A stretch of DNA of 64,000 nt. Source: Methylobacterium durans. GTDB lineage: Bacteria > Pseudomonadota > Alphaproteobacteria > Rhizobiales > Beijerinckiaceae. Shown in pieces: positions 48,445-57,259 of the stretch. The DNA is taken from assembly GCF_003173715.1 (NCBI RefSeq), contig NZ_CP029550.1:6216001-6280000 (forward strand), given 5' to 3'. Numbering within the stretch: position 1 is the first letter of the stretch; each line of letters opens with the position of its first letter. The notes under the pieces were generated by a model. That model was not told the DNA's origin and did not search any database. It worked only from the letters and a program-made list of their open reading frames with translations. Made by a program: the position numbers and the translations under genes.

Positions 48445-48611
48445 CCCTCGCCGTTGCGCCGGAACGACAGGGGACGGCGGGTCGTGCATCCGCGGCGGGC
48501 GCGGCGTCGGGCCCCGATTGCCTCGCCCCGCATTCTGCGGCACGGATGCGGGCCTCGACGTTTTCCACAAGCCTTGAGACCCGCGCCTCCGTCAGCGATC
48601 CGGACAAGCCC

Positions 48612-50537
48612 ATGACCCACGTGACAGGCCGCGCCCGCCTCGGCCGGGCCGCCCGCGCCTCCGTCTGCGCCCTCGCCCTCCTCTCCGCCGCGCCGCTCGC
48701 CGTCCCGCAGCCGGCCGCGGCGCAGGAGGCGGCCTCCGCCGTCCAGGACGTGACGCTGCAGGACGTCGTCCTGCCGTTCGGATCCACGGTGCTGACGATG
48801 CCACGCATCACGGTGAGCGGCACCCGGCTCTCGAAGGACGACCTCCTGGCGATCCTGAGGGCCGATTCGCCCGAGCCCTGGGCCACCCGCCTCGCCCGGC
48901 TCGACGCGGCGAGCCTGACGATACCGGAACTGCGCTCGGTCCATGCCGGACCCGGCCCCTCGCGCCAGACGGTGGTCTACCGTGACGTCGCGGCCCGCGA
49001 CGTGCGGGTGGGCAAGGCGGCCGAACTCTCGGCCGCCGGCGCCGCCGTGACGGTGGCGGGCGGACCGGAGACGGGCTCGGGCACCTACGGCCGGATCGGC
49101 GCCACCGACATCGATCTCGCGGCACTGGCTCGGCTCTACGCGGTGGCGGGCGACGGCAAGGGGCCGGTGCAGCGGGTCTACGCCTCCGTCTCGATCGCCG
49201 ACGTGGTCTACACCGACGATCGCGGCACCACCGTGAAGCTCGCCCGCGTCGAGGGGCGCGACCTCGGCGGCCGGCAGATCCCCGGCGGCTGGACCGGCGC
49301 CCTCGACGCCTTCGCCGGGCTCGACCTCGACAAGGCGAACCCGGCCGAGCGGGCCAAGGTCACGGCGGCGGCCGCCGATCTCGTCGAGGCCGTCTCGGTC
49401 GGCGGTCTGGAGGCGCGCGGCCTCAGCATCAGCGAGACCAAGTCTCCGGACCCCCTCGTCCTCGAGGTCGGCCGCATGGCCTATGCGGGCCAGGGCCCCG
49501 AGGCCGGGATGAACCTGGAGGATCTCGCCTTCGCGCAGAAGGGCGTGCGCTCCCGCGTCGGCAAGGTCACGCTCACCGGCTTCTCCCTGGCGCCGACGGT
49601 CGAGGCCCTGCGCCGTCTCTCGGACCCGAAGGCCGAGGCCACGGACGAGGCGCTCCGCCGCCTCACCCCGGTGATCGGCACGCTCGCGCTGCAGGACATC
49701 AGCCTCGACCTACCCTCCGAGACCGCCAAGGCCTCGCCCGGTCCCGCCCCGAAGCCGGGATCGAAGGACCCGGCCCGCGATTCCGCGGGCGATCCTTTCG
49801 AGAACGCGGCGCGCCAGGCGCTCGGCGCGAGGCCTTCGGGCAAGCCCGCACCGGCCGAGGCACCGCTGCACGTGGGCCTGCGCAACGCCGCCATCACCTT
49901 CGGGCCGCCGCGGGACGGCGTGCCGACCGCGAGCCGCCTCAGCCTGACCGGCCTGACGCTCCCCGCCGCGACGGTGGCCGGCGTGCCCGGGCTCGGCTCG
50001 CTCACGGCCTACGGCTACCAGGACCTCGACCTCAACGTCGTCGCCGACACGGCCTGGGACGAGGGTCGGCGGGAACTCTCGGTGCGCGAGGTTTCGGTCT
50101 CGGGCAAGGACATGGGCACCTTGCGGCTCACGGGCACGCTCGGCGGGATCGGGCCGGAGATCTTCGACCCCGATGCGGGCATCTCGGGCCTCGCCATGCT
50201 CTCGGCCACCGCCAAGGCGCTCGATCTCACGATCGAGAACACGGGCCTGTTCGAACGCTTCATCAACACTCAGTCGAAGGTGCTGAGCCTCAAGCCCGAC
50301 GAGCTGCGCCAGGAATACGTGACCGCGAGCGTGCTCGGCGTCCCGGTCATCCTCGGCAACTCGCCGGCCGCCAAGGCGATCGGCGCCGCGATGGGTCAGT
50401 TCGTGACGAAGCCCGGCCGGCTGTCGGTGAGCGCCAAGTCGAAGGATGGGGCGGGGGTCGGCGTCGCCGATTTCAGCACCGCCGGCTCACCCGGCGCGGT
50501 TCTCGACAAGCTCGACGTCGACGCCAAGGCGAACTGA
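48612..50537 (+). CDS. Large exported protein of unknown function
   Basis: A 641-residue protein from ATG 48612. It has a signal peptide (SVCALALLSAAPLAVPQPAAA, cleavage near AQEAAS). The mature part consists of repeated beta-rich segments, including TVLTMPRITVSGTRLSKDDL, YRDVAARDVRVGKAAELSAA and LTGTLGGIGPEIFDPDAGIS. A Pro/Lys-rich linker (about residues 380-410) divides it into two comparable halves. The closing region (LSVSAKSKDGAGVGVADFST) resembles periplasmic domains whose hallmark is layered beta strands. I do not recognise the family. It is monocistronic and 167 bases after erpA. Confidence 0.78.
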   Translation: MTHVTGRARLGRAARASVCALALLSAAPLAVPQPAAAQEAASAVQDVTLQDVVLPFGSTVLTMPRITVSGTRLSKDDLLAILRADSPEPWATRLARLDAASLTIPELRSVHAGPGPSRQTVVYRDVAARDVRVGKAAELSAAGAAVTVAGGPETGSGTYGRIGATDIDLAALARLYAVAGDGKGPVQRVYASVSIADVVYTDDRGTTVKLARVEGRDLGGRQIPGGWTGALDAFAGLDLDKANPAERAKVTAAAADLVEAVSVGGLEARGLSISETKSPDPLVLEVGRMAYAGQGPEAGMNLEDLAFAQKGVRSRVGKVTLTGFSLAPTVEALRRLSDPKAEATDEALRRLTPVIGTLALQDISLDLPSETAKASPGPAPKPGSKDPARDSAGDPFENAARQALGARPSGKPAPAEAPLHVGLRNAAITFGPPRDGVPTASRLSLTGLTLPAATVAGVPGLGSLTAYGYQDLDLNVVADTAWDEGRRELSVREVSVSGKDMGTLRLTGTLGGIGPEIFDPDAGISGLAMLSATAKALDLTIENTGLFERFINTQSKVLSLKPDELRQEYVTASVLGVPVILGNSPAAKAIGAAMGQFVTKPGRLSVSAKSKDGAGVGVADFSTAGSPGAVLDKLDVDAKAN

Positions 50538-50542
50538 CGTCC

Positions 50543-51307
50543 TCAATCCGCGATCACTCCGGGAAAGCGCCCGGCGAGATCGCGCCGCGTAGTCTCGACG
50601 AAGGCGCGGCGGCGCTCTGCCCGGGGCAGCACGAGTGGGACCGCGGCGATCAGGCTCGCGGGCCGCGGCGAGAGCAGGAGCAGCCGGTCGGCGATCTCGA
50701 GCGCCTCCGCGACGTTGTGGGTCACCATCAGGACGCTCATGCCGAGCCGGTCGACCGTGTCGACGACGAGCCCGCGCAGGGAGGCGGCGGCCGCGTCGTC
50801 GAGGGAGACGAAGGGCTCGTCGAGGATGAGGAGCCGCGGCTCGTCGGCGAGCGCCCGAGCGAGGGCCACCCGCCGTTGCATGCCGAGCGACAGGGCTCCC
50901 GGATAGCGCCCGCGCCAGGGCGTGAGGGCGAGGTGCTCGAACAGGGCGTCGAGGTCGCGGCCGCGCCGCTCCCGAGGCAAGGCGAGGCGCACGTTCTGCT
51001 CGACCGTCCGCCAGGGCAGGAGCCGGGGATCCTGGAACACCATGCCGGTGCCGGCCCGATCCCCGCGGGGATCGGGCCTGACCTCGCCGTCGTAGTCCCG
51101 GTCGAGCCCGAGCAGGATGCGCAGTGTGGTGGTCTTGCCCGCGCCCGAGGGGCCGATCAGGCAGACCACCTCGCCGGGCGCGATCGCGAAGGCGAGGTCG
51201 CGCACCGCCTCGACCGGTTCGCTGCGGGCGGAACGATAGACCTTGCGCGCGATCCGCGCGGTGAGGACCGGGCCGGGGGCCTCAGCGCCAGCGACGGACA
51301 TGCGCAT
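50543..51307 (-). CDS. ABC transporter ATP-binding protein, NitT/TauT type
   Basis: A 254-residue ATPase of an importer in the nitrate/taurine/sulfonate class. Walker A is CLIGPSGAGKTTTLRILLG, the Q-loop is GMVFQDPRLLPWRTVEQNV and Walker B is RLLILDEPFVSLDDAAAAS. The ABC signature reads LSLGMQRRVALA instead of LSGGQxQR, so its second and fourth residues differ. The H-switch is MVTHNVAEALEIADRL. The gene overlaps the permease gene by 26 bases, so they form one unit. Confidence 0.92.
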   Translation of the reverse strand: MRMSVAGAEAPGPVLTARIARKVYRSARSEPVEAVRDLAFAIAPGEVVCLIGPSGAGKTTTLRILLGLDRDYDGEVRPDPRGDRAGTGMVFQDPRLLPWRTVEQNVRLALPRERRGRDLDALFEHLALTPWRGRYPGALSLGMQRRVALARALADEPRLLILDEPFVSLDDAAAASLRGLVVDTVDRLGMSVLMVTHNVAEALEIADRLLLLSPRPASLIAAVPLVLPRAERRRAFVETTRRDLAGRFPGVIAD

Positions 51308-52016
51308 CGAGAGGCTGCAGGACGAGAGTGTCGATGGCGAGCATCACCGTCATGAAGACGAGGCTGTAGCCGATGACCGCGGTGACGTCGAAGAGCTGGA
51401 AATAATAGTTGATCGCGAAGCCAACCCCGTTCGGCCGGCCGATCAGTTCGACCACGAGCACGATCTTCCAGGCGAGCGAGATGCCGGAGCGGGCCGCCGC
51501 CACCGCGAAGGGCTGGAGTTGGGGCACCAGCACGTGGGCGATCCAGGTGCGCCGGTCGAAGCGGTAGGTGCGGGCCATCTCCTCGAGCCCGGGGTCGAGG
51601 CTGCGGGCGCCCTCCCGCATGATCACGGCGACGTTCGGCAGCTTGTTCAGCGCCACCGCGACGATCGCCGCGGTCTCGGTGAGCCCGAGCCAGACATAGG
51701 CCAGCACCGTGATGACGAGGGCCGGTGTGTTGAGCACCACGAGGAGCGGCGTATCGAGGGTGCGGTCTGCGAGCTTCGAGCGGCCGAGCAGCACGCCGAG
51801 CACCAGCCCGAGGCTCATGGCGATGACGAAGGAGACGGCGACCCGCGCCAGCGTCACGCCGACGTTGAACAGCATGCCGCCGCTCTCGATCTCCCGCAGC
51901 ACGAAGGCGGCCACGGCACTCGGCTCCGGCAGGGTCCGCGTGTCGGCGAGCGTCGCGGCGAGCTGCCAGAGCGCGAGCAGGATCAGCAGGGAGACGAGAC
52001 GCGCGGCGACGGCCAT
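51282..52016 (-). CDS. ABC transporter permease, NitT/TauT type
   Basis: A 244-residue membrane protein with six predicted helices, from ATG 52016 (MAVAARLVSLLILLALWQLA). The coupling-helix EAA motif is close to LEEMARTYRFDRRTWIAHVL followed by VPQLQPFAVAAARSGISLAW. It forms the membrane channel with the adjacent ATPase and receives substrate from the upstream-encoded binding protein. Longer in-frame starts up to 52187 would run through a palindromic intergenic repeat and are rejected. Confidence 0.92.
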   Translation of the reverse strand: MAVAARLVSLLILLALWQLAATLADTRTLPEPSAVAAFVLREIESGGMLFNVGVTLARVAVSFVIAMSLGLVLGVLLGRSKLADRTLDTPLLVVLNTPALVITVLAYVWLGLTETAAIVAVALNKLPNVAVIMREGARSLDPGLEEMARTYRFDRRTWIAHVLVPQLQPFAVAAARSGISLAWKIVLVVELIGRPNGVGFAINYYFQLFDVTAVIGYSLVFMTVMLAIDTLVLQPLDAHVRRWR

Positions 52017-52029
52017 GGGACCTAGCGGG

Positions 52030-52180
52030 CCGTGGCTCGGCGTGGGCGACGGCGTACGCCCTCCCCTTCCCCCGCGGGGCGGGACAGGATGGGGGATGGT
52101 TCCAGATGAGCCTCGACGGCAGCTCCCGCACCACCCACGCCCTCGATCCCTCCCCGCAAGGGGAACGGACATGCGCCGGC
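52030..52180. repeat. Palindromic high-GC intergenic repeat (REP-like)
   Basis: The gap between the permease and the binding-protein genes carries CCCTCCCCTTCCCCCGCGGG at one side and TCCCTCCCCGCAAGGGGAAC at the other, with GC-rich arms in inverted order and a middle segment rich in small inverted repeats. Elements of this look recur in this window (24826-24860 and 56243-56350) and are common in Methylobacterium intergenic DNA. They may stabilise or separate mRNA within an operon. Confidence 0.45.
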
Positions 52181-52183
52181 CCG

Positions 52184-53176
52184 TCATCCATTGCGGGCGC
52201 CGTCGAGGTAGAGGTCGGGCGGCAGGACCTTGGCCTCGCCCACGAGACGCTCGCCGCCGAGGCGCGCCAGCGTCGCGTAGATGGTCTCGGCGTCGCTGCG
52301 CTCGGTCGCGAGCGGCCGGCGCGGGGTGCCCGCCAGGAAGTTGCGCTTGAGGGCCTCGAAGGTTGCGTCGTCCTCCGCCGCCATCAGGGGCCGCACCAGG
52401 GCCCAGGCCTCGGGCTCGTTCGCGAGCACCTCTTTGGCCGCGGCCGAGGCGCGGGCGAAGCCCTCGACCGCGGCGGCTTTGGTCCGCACCGTCTCGCCCT
52501 CGAACAGGTAGCCGATCAGCGCCACCGAGCCCTTGGCGCCGAAGGCCCTCATGATGTCGTCGGCGCTGATCAGGCGGCGGTAGCCCTTGGCCTCGAGTCG
52601 CGCGCAGTAGGTCCAGTAGAGGAGCGCCGCGTCGAGCTCGCGGGATTCGAGCTTCTGCATCAGGAGCGGCGGCGCGCCATAGGCGAGCTGGGAGGCGGTC
52701 TCGAGATCGAGGTTGCCCGTCTCCCGGGCCTGGGCACGCAGGAGCACCCAGTTCTTGTCGAGGGCGCCCCCCGCCACGCCGAGGCGCTTGCCGACGAGGT
52801 CGCCGATCCCCTTGATCGGGCTGTCGGGCGGCACCATCAGCGCGCCCTCAGTGGTCGAGTAGGGCACGAACTTGACGCCCCGCCCCTCGTTGCGCAGCCG
52901 CGCGGCCCAGATCAGGTCGCCGACGATCGTGTCGAGCTGGCGGCCCTGGAAGGCGATGCGGGCAGCGTCGTTGCCCGCGAGCTTGACCGTCTCCAGGGTG
53001 AAGCCGTTCGCCGCGTCGAGGCCGCGCGCCTTGATGATCGCCGCCTCCCACGAGGCCGTGCCGAAGGGCAGCACGCCGATGCGGATGGTCTCGCCCGCGG
53101 CGCGGGCCGGCCTGATGAGGATCGCGGGCAGGGACCAGAGCGCCGCCGTCGCGAGCAATGCGCGCCGTGACAGCAT
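52184..53176 (-). CDS. ABC transporter substrate-binding protein, NitT/TauT type
   Basis: A 330-residue periplasmic binding protein from ATG 53176 (MLSRRALLATAALWSLPAIL). An N-terminal signal with RR and hydrophobic core is followed by the domain GETIRIGVLPFGTASWEAAI, ARGLDAANGFTLETVKLAGN and the hinge segment GDLVGKRLGVAGGALDKNWV. The RR pair could make it a Tat substrate, fitting the tat operon nearby. The ligand is not predictable; the class covers nitrate, taurine, sulfonates and thiamine precursors. It is the first gene of the three-gene transporter. Confidence 0.9.
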   Translation of the reverse strand: MLSRRALLATAALWSLPAILIRPARAAGETIRIGVLPFGTASWEAAIIKARGLDAANGFTLETVKLAGNDAARIAFQGRQLDTIVGDLIWAARLRNEGRGVKFVPYSTTEGALMVPPDSPIKGIGDLVGKRLGVAGGALDKNWVLLRAQARETGNLDLETASQLAYGAPPLLMQKLESRELDAALLYWTYCARLEAKGYRRLISADDIMRAFGAKGSVALIGYLFEGETVRTKAAAVEGFARASAAAKEVLANEPEAWALVRPLMAAEDDATFEALKRNFLAGTPRRPLATERSDAETIYATLARLGGERLVGEAKVLPPDLYLDGARNG

Positions 53177-53448
53177 GGCGCCTTCTCCCCGTGTCGTGCC
53201 GGAAATGCCTGCCTCCGTGGAACGGACCGGCAATCCTGTTGGTCCAAGTCCTTACGGCCTCGCGCCCCGCCCGTCCACAGGAGGCGCCTGTGTGCTTTTG
53301 ACTGAGGCGCCGCGGTCCCGCGCCGGATGCGCGGCGCCGGTCACACGCCCCCTTCGCAATCCCCAGGAGACACCCTTGCGCGCGGAACGCCGCGGGCGCA
53401 GGCTCGTGCTATCGGGAGACGGTCGCGGACGAAGATGGGGAGGCGGCG

Positions 53449-53826
53449 ATGACCGAGCGGCGCGAAGGTGTTCTTGACGATGATGTGATCGTCGAGCGGT
53501 TGAAGGCCGAGCTGCCCCATTGGCGCTACGAGGACGGCTGGATCCGCCGGACCTACAAGACCGCGAGCTGGAAGAGCACGCTCATGGTCATCAACACGGT
53601 GGGCCACTTGGCGGAAGCCGCCTGGCACCATCCCGACCTCACGGCCTCCTACGCTTGGGTCGAGGTGCGGCTGATGAACCACGCCGCCAAGGGCGTGACC
53701 GAGAAGGACTTCGCGCTCGCCCGCAAGATCGAGGAGGTGGTGGCCTGGCAGCCCGGCGCCGAGGGCGGCGCCCTCGAGGGGACGCCGACGGACCAGCGAT
53801 TCGCCTACATCAAGTACGAGCATTGA
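53449..53826 (+). CDS. Pterin-4-alpha-carbinolamine dehydratase family protein
   Basis: A 125-residue protein with the PCD fold: LKAELPHWRYEDGWIRRTYK, HLAEAAWHHPDLTASYAWVE carrying the HHPD signature, and LMNHAAKGVTEKDFALARKI. The C-terminal 25 residues extend beyond the usual family end. The enzyme dehydrates 4a-hydroxy-tetrahydropterin. In methylotrophs PCD-like genes have also been linked to methanopterin, so the role could be either. GGAGGCG precedes the ATG. Confidence 0.9.
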   Translation: MTERREGVLDDDVIVERLKAELPHWRYEDGWIRRTYKTASWKSTLMVINTVGHLAEAAWHHPDLTASYAWVEVRLMNHAAKGVTEKDFALARKIEEVVAWQPGAEGGALEGTPTDQRFAYIKYEH

Positions 53827-53833
53827 GCCGCGC

Positions 53834-54055
53834 TCAGCCCGGCTCCTTCGCCCGGCGGCACTCGGTCTTCAGGTAGGTCGTCCTGCCGACCTCCTCGCTG
53901 AGGTCGGTGCGGGCGATGATCTCCTGCCAGCCGCTGGCGCAGCCGAGTTCGTTGGCGACCCGCACCTTTCGCACCTCGATCGCCTTGTCGTCCGTGCAGG
54001 CTTCCTGGGGCAGCCCGCTCGCGCAGACCAAGACGACGGCGATGAAGGTGTTCAT
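53834..54055 (-). CDS. Small exported protein with conserved cysteines
   Basis: A 73-residue protein with a short signal (MNTFIAVVLVCASGLPQEAC) and a mature part carrying the remaining cysteines (ELGCASGWQEIIA, TYLKTECRRAK). The Cys residues may form disulfides in the periplasm. Small proteins with a D-x-K-A-I-E-V-R-K-V-R-V opening of the mature part are frequent in Methylobacterium, but I know no function. The start is ATG 54055 with GGAGAGG upstream. Confidence 0.7.
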   Translation of the reverse strand: MNTFIAVVLVCASGLPQEACTDDKAIEVRKVRVANELGCASGWQEIIARTDLSEEVGRTTYLKTECRRAKEPG

Positions 54056-54126
54056 GCGGGGCCTCTCCTCCGTGCGGGCATGTCGGGCACGGCCCGCATC
54101 CCATCATGGGGCGCGCCGCCCGGCCC

Positions 54127-54972
54127 TCAAGCCACCTCTACGATCAGGCCGGGATTGAAGTTTCGGTCCTCCACCGGGTTCGCCAGCCAGCGGCAGCGGC
54201 CGATCCGGAGATCGTGCCCGGCGTGGAAATGGCCGGAGACCCAGAGCGGGGGCCGCTCCGCGTCGGGCAGGTCATCAAGGATTGTCGTCGCGTAGAAGGC
54301 CGGTACCCACCAGGGCACGCCCGGCGCGTCGCGATAGGCATCGGCTGCGAGCGGGCTCGCCGGATGATGGGTCACCGCGACGGTCGGGCCGTCGTGGGGC
54401 ACCCTGAGGGCTTCGAGGAGCGCCGCCCGCTCCGCCGCGTGCGCCTCCATGGCGTCGGCCGGCTGCCAGGGCGTGCCGTCCGCCTTGCGGATCGAGCCCC
54501 GATACTCCCGCGACCCGGTGACGGGGTCGGTCATGCGGGCGGCCGCGAAGGCCACCGGATCCGCCGGCCGGTCCGGCGTCGCCTCGGTGAGCCAGCGTCC
54601 GGCGAGCGACCAGTCGCTCCACAGGGTCGTCCCGACGAAGCGCACGCCCCCGATCACGGTGGCGGCGCCCCCCTGCAGGAGGCGGATGTCGGCGCCGGCC
54701 TCGTTCAGACGGGCGACCTCTCGGCCGAGTGCGGCGAGGAGTTCCGGCGCCGTGCGCCCGTCGCCGGTCGGCGCGTAATGCTCGTGGTTGCCGGGCACCA
54801 GCACGATCGGCCTCCCGGCCGCGATGTCGCAGAGCACCGCGAGGCCGCGTTCCGGATGCCCCTCGTGGAGATCGCCCGCGCAGACGAGGACGTCGAAGCG
54901 TGCGCTCGGGCGCGGGATCAGCTCCGCCCGGCGGCGCTCCAGGTGCAGGTCGGAGATCGGGAACAGGCGCAT
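54127..54972 (-). CDS. Calcineurin-like metallophosphoesterase
   Basis: A 281-residue dinuclear-metal phosphoesterase. All motifs are present: ISDLHLERR, VCAGDLHEG, LVPGNHEHYAPT, VAVTHHPASPLAA and VSGHFHAGHDLRIG. The D-x-H, G-D-x-x, G-N-H-E and G-H-x-H order is complete, so the enzyme should be active. Substrate unknown. It is 18 bases from the upstream CDF-like gene on the same strand, so the two may be co-transcribed. Confidence 0.93.
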   Translation of the reverse strand: MRLFPISDLHLERRRAELIPRPSARFDVLVCAGDLHEGHPERGLAVLCDIAAGRPIVLVPGNHEHYAPTGDGRTAPELLAALGREVARLNEAGADIRLLQGGAATVIGGVRFVGTTLWSDWSLAGRWLTEATPDRPADPVAFAAARMTDPVTGSREYRGSIRKADGTPWQPADAMEAHAAERAALLEALRVPHDGPTVAVTHHPASPLAADAYRDAPGVPWWVPAFYATTILDDLPDAERPPLWVSGHFHAGHDLRIGRCRWLANPVEDRNFNPGLIVEVA

Positions 54973-54990
54973 CGTCGCTCGTCTCGGGTC

Positions 54991-55593
54991 TCAGGCTTCC
55001 GCGGCCCGCGCGGCGCGGCGTTCGGCACGGGCGGCCTTGAGGATGTCGTGGGCGGAATCCGCGTTGAGGACGGCGATGCCGGCCGCCGCCGCTAGGTCCG
55101 GCCACGGCGAGGCCCAGAGCGCGGTGACGAGGCCCGCCGCGATGATCGCGAGATTTGCCGCCGCGTCGTTGCGGGCCGAGAGGTAGGCCGCCCGGGTCAG
55201 GCTTCCCGCGCCGTGCCGGTGCCGAGTGAGCATCATCGCGCAGGTCACGTTGACGGCGAGGGCCCCGAGGCCGGTCAGGGTCAGCGGCAGGGGGGCAGGT
55301 GGGGCGAGGTCCGAGAACTTCTCGTAGGCCGCGTAGGCGGTGGCGAGCGCCGGCACGAGAAGGATGCCCGCCATCACGGTGCCGAGCCGGGCCCGGTTGC
55401 GCAGGCTCCAGCCGAGGCCCGCGAAGATGAGTAGGTTGAGCGCCGCGTCCTCCAGGAAGTCGAGGCTGTCGGCGATGAGGGCGACCGAGCCGATCGCGAG
55501 GGCGACGGCGATCTCGATCCCGAAATAGGCGAGGTTCAGCCCCGCGACGCGGACGACGACGGGGCGCAGGGAGGGCGAGGGGGGAGCGGTCAC
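54991..55593 (-). CDS. CDF-like cation transporter, short membrane-only form
   Basis: About 200 residues with six predicted helices: RVAGLNLAYFGIEIAVALAI, SVALIADSLDFLEDAALNLL (metal-site Asp pair), LGTVMAGILLVPALATAYAA, LGALAVNVTCAMML, YLSARNDAAANLAIIAAGLV (the TM5-type Asn/Asp site) and a last helix. The HPYG loop and the cytoplasmic domain of the CDF exporter at 2135 are absent, as in the short CzcD-like cation transporters. The start is GTG 55593 (MTAPPSPSLRP). The ions moved are not predictable. Confidence 0.8.
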   Translation of the reverse strand: MTAPPSPSLRPVVVRVAGLNLAYFGIEIAVALAIGSVALIADSLDFLEDAALNLLIFAGLGWSLRNRARLGTVMAGILLVPALATAYAAYEKFSDLAPPAPLPLTLTGLGALAVNVTCAMMLTRHRHGAGSLTRAAYLSARNDAAANLAIIAAGLVTALWASPWPDLAAAAGIAVLNADSAHDILKAARAERRAARAAEA

Positions 55594-55765
55594 GGGAAGC
55601 GGTTGTTCGCGGAGGGTCGGCCCCGCACATGGCGCGGGTGCGGCCTCCGTGTCGAGGCGGAAATTTTCGCGCGCCCGATACTGGATTCCGAGGCGCGCCT
55701 GTGCGAGGCCGGGCCTCACCTGCGCCGTATCGCGCGCCAAAGACGAGAGAAACGGGAGGCCGAGG

Positions 55766-56242
55766 ATGTTGCCCGAGCTGCGCGTTCTGTATTTCGAGGA
55801 CTTGGAGGTCGGGCTGTCCGAGACGCTGACCAAGGTCATCGCCTCCTCCGACGTGGTGGGCTTTGCCGAGATCACCGGTGACCGCAACCCGATCCACCTC
55901 TCCGAGCACTTCGCGGCCCGCACGCCCTTCGGCACCCGCATCGCCCACGGCCTCTACACGGCGGGCCTGATCTCGGCGGTGCTCGGCACCCGCCTGCCGG
56001 GCCCCGGCGCGGTCTACATCAGCCAGACCCTCAACTTCCGTGCGCCCGTGCGCATCGGCGACACCGTCGACGTCACGGTCACGGTGGCCGAACTCGTGCC
56101 GGAGCGCCGCCGGGCGCGCCTCACCTGCACCTGCTCGGTGGCGGGCGAGGTGGTGCTCGACGGCGAGGCGCTGGTGAAGGTGCCGAAGAAGGAAGAGGCG
56201 GACCCGCTGGCCATCCGCATGGGCGGCAGCCCGACGGCCTGA
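55766..56242 (+). CDS. MaoC-family (R)-enoyl-CoA hydratase
   Basis: A 158-residue hot-dog dehydratase from ATG 55766 (MLPELRVLYFEDLEVGLSET). The catalytic segment is GFAEITGDRNPIHLSEHFAA with the Asp and His of hydratase 2 enzymes, followed by TPFGTRIAHGLYTAGLISAV. It should interconvert (R)-3-hydroxyacyl-CoA and enoyl-CoA. Candidate roles are polyhydroxyalkanoate metabolism (PhaJ type) or the crotonyl-CoA step of the ethylmalonyl-CoA pathway in a methylotroph. Which one cannot be told from sequence. GGAGGCCGAGG precedes the ATG. Confidence 0.9.
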   Translation: MLPELRVLYFEDLEVGLSETLTKVIASSDVVGFAEITGDRNPIHLSEHFAARTPFGTRIAHGLYTAGLISAVLGTRLPGPGAVYISQTLNFRAPVRIGDTVDVTVTVAELVPERRRARLTCTCSVAGEVVLDGEALVKVPKKEEADPLAIRMGGSPTA

Positions 56243-56370
56243 CATCCGCGGGCCGCTCCCTCTCCCATTCGGGAGGAGGCTCGGGTGAGGGCTCGGGTTT
56301 TCCGGAACGGTCAAATCCCTCGCCCGAGGCGCGGACCCGAACTCCGCCCCTCCCGAACGGAGGCGGTGAT
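56243..56370. repeat. GC-rich inverted-repeat intergenic element
   Basis: CTCCCTCTCCCATTCGGGAG near 56250-56275 and CCTCCCGAACGGAGG near 56346-56366 are self-complementary segments. They enclose CTCGGGTGAGGG and TCGCCCGAGG, which pair across the middle. The pattern resembles the repeat near 52,100 and looks like a dispersed palindromic element rather than a single terminator. Confidence 0.4.
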
Positions 56371-56415
56371 CCGCGCCCCGGGCTGGAATGGAGCCTGTGT
56401 GAGCCGGCCTGCACC

Positions 56416-57258
56416 TTGATCGAGACCATTCCCCTCGACGATCCCGATGACCCCCGCCTCGCCCCCTACGCGGCGATGCGCGAGCGCGACCTCGTGGGGC
56501 GTGCGGGCCGTTTCATCGTCGAGGGCGAGGTGACGCTGCGCCTGCTGCTCTCGAGACAGGCGCGGTTCGCCGCCGAATCGATCCTGCTCGCGCCCGAGCG
56601 CGTGGCCGGGCTCGTCGAGGCGCTCGCCGCCCATACCGCGCGGCGTCCCGCGCCGCCCCCGGTCTACATCGCGTCCCGGTCCGTGATGAGCGCGGTGACG
56701 GGCTTCCCGATCCACCGGGGCGTCCTCGCGGTGGGGATCCGGGATGGCGACCCGCTCGCGGCGGATCTCGTACCGCCCGTCCAGATGCCGGCCCTGGTGC
56801 TCGGCCTCGCGGGCCTGACCAACCACGACAATGTCGGCGGCCTGTTCCGCAACGCCGCGGCCTTCGGCGCCGACGCCGTGCTCCTCGATGCCGGCACCTG
56901 CGACCCGCTCTACCGCAAGGCGATCCGGGTCTCGGCGGGCGCGGCGCTGACCGTCCCCTTCGGCCGCCTCGCCGCCGGCGAGGACTGGCTCGCCCTCGCC
57001 GCGTGCCTCAGCCTGACCCCGGTCGCCCTCTCGCCGCGCGGCGCCGAGACCCTCTCGGACCTGCCCGCCCTCCCCCGTGCCCTCCTCCTCCTCGGAACGG
57101 AGGGGCCCGGCCTGCCGGCCGAGACCATCGCGCGAGCCCGCAGCGTGCGCATCCCGATGGCCTCGGGCTTCGATTCCCTCAACGTCGCGACTGCGGGCGC
57201 CATCGCGCTCCATCACCTGCGCGCGTCCGTCACGAAGTCTACGCGCGACAAAGAGTGA
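56416..57258 (+). CDS. SpoU/TrmH-family RNA methyltransferase
   Basis: A 280-residue 2'-O-methyltransferase. The N-terminal substrate-binding part holds RAGRFIVEGEVTLRLLLSRQ, the SPOUT core has LAGLTNHDNVGGLFRNAAAF (motif 1 with the N-x-G-x-x-x-R signature), LLLLGTEGPGLPAETIARA (motif 2) and IPMASGFDSLNVATAGAIAL (motif 3). All three knot motifs are intact. The target may be rRNA or tRNA. The start is TTG 56416. Confidence 0.93.
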   Translation: MIETIPLDDPDDPRLAPYAAMRERDLVGRAGRFIVEGEVTLRLLLSRQARFAAESILLAPERVAGLVEALAAHTARRPAPPPVYIASRSVMSAVTGFPIHRGVLAVGIRDGDPLAADLVPPVQMPALVLGLAGLTNHDNVGGLFRNAAAFGADAVLLDAGTCDPLYRKAIRVSAGAALTVPFGRLAAGEDWLALAACLSLTPVALSPRGAETLSDLPALPRALLLLGTEGPGLPAETIARARSVRIPMASGFDSLNVATAGAIALHHLRASVTKSTRDKE

Positions 57259-57259
57259 C

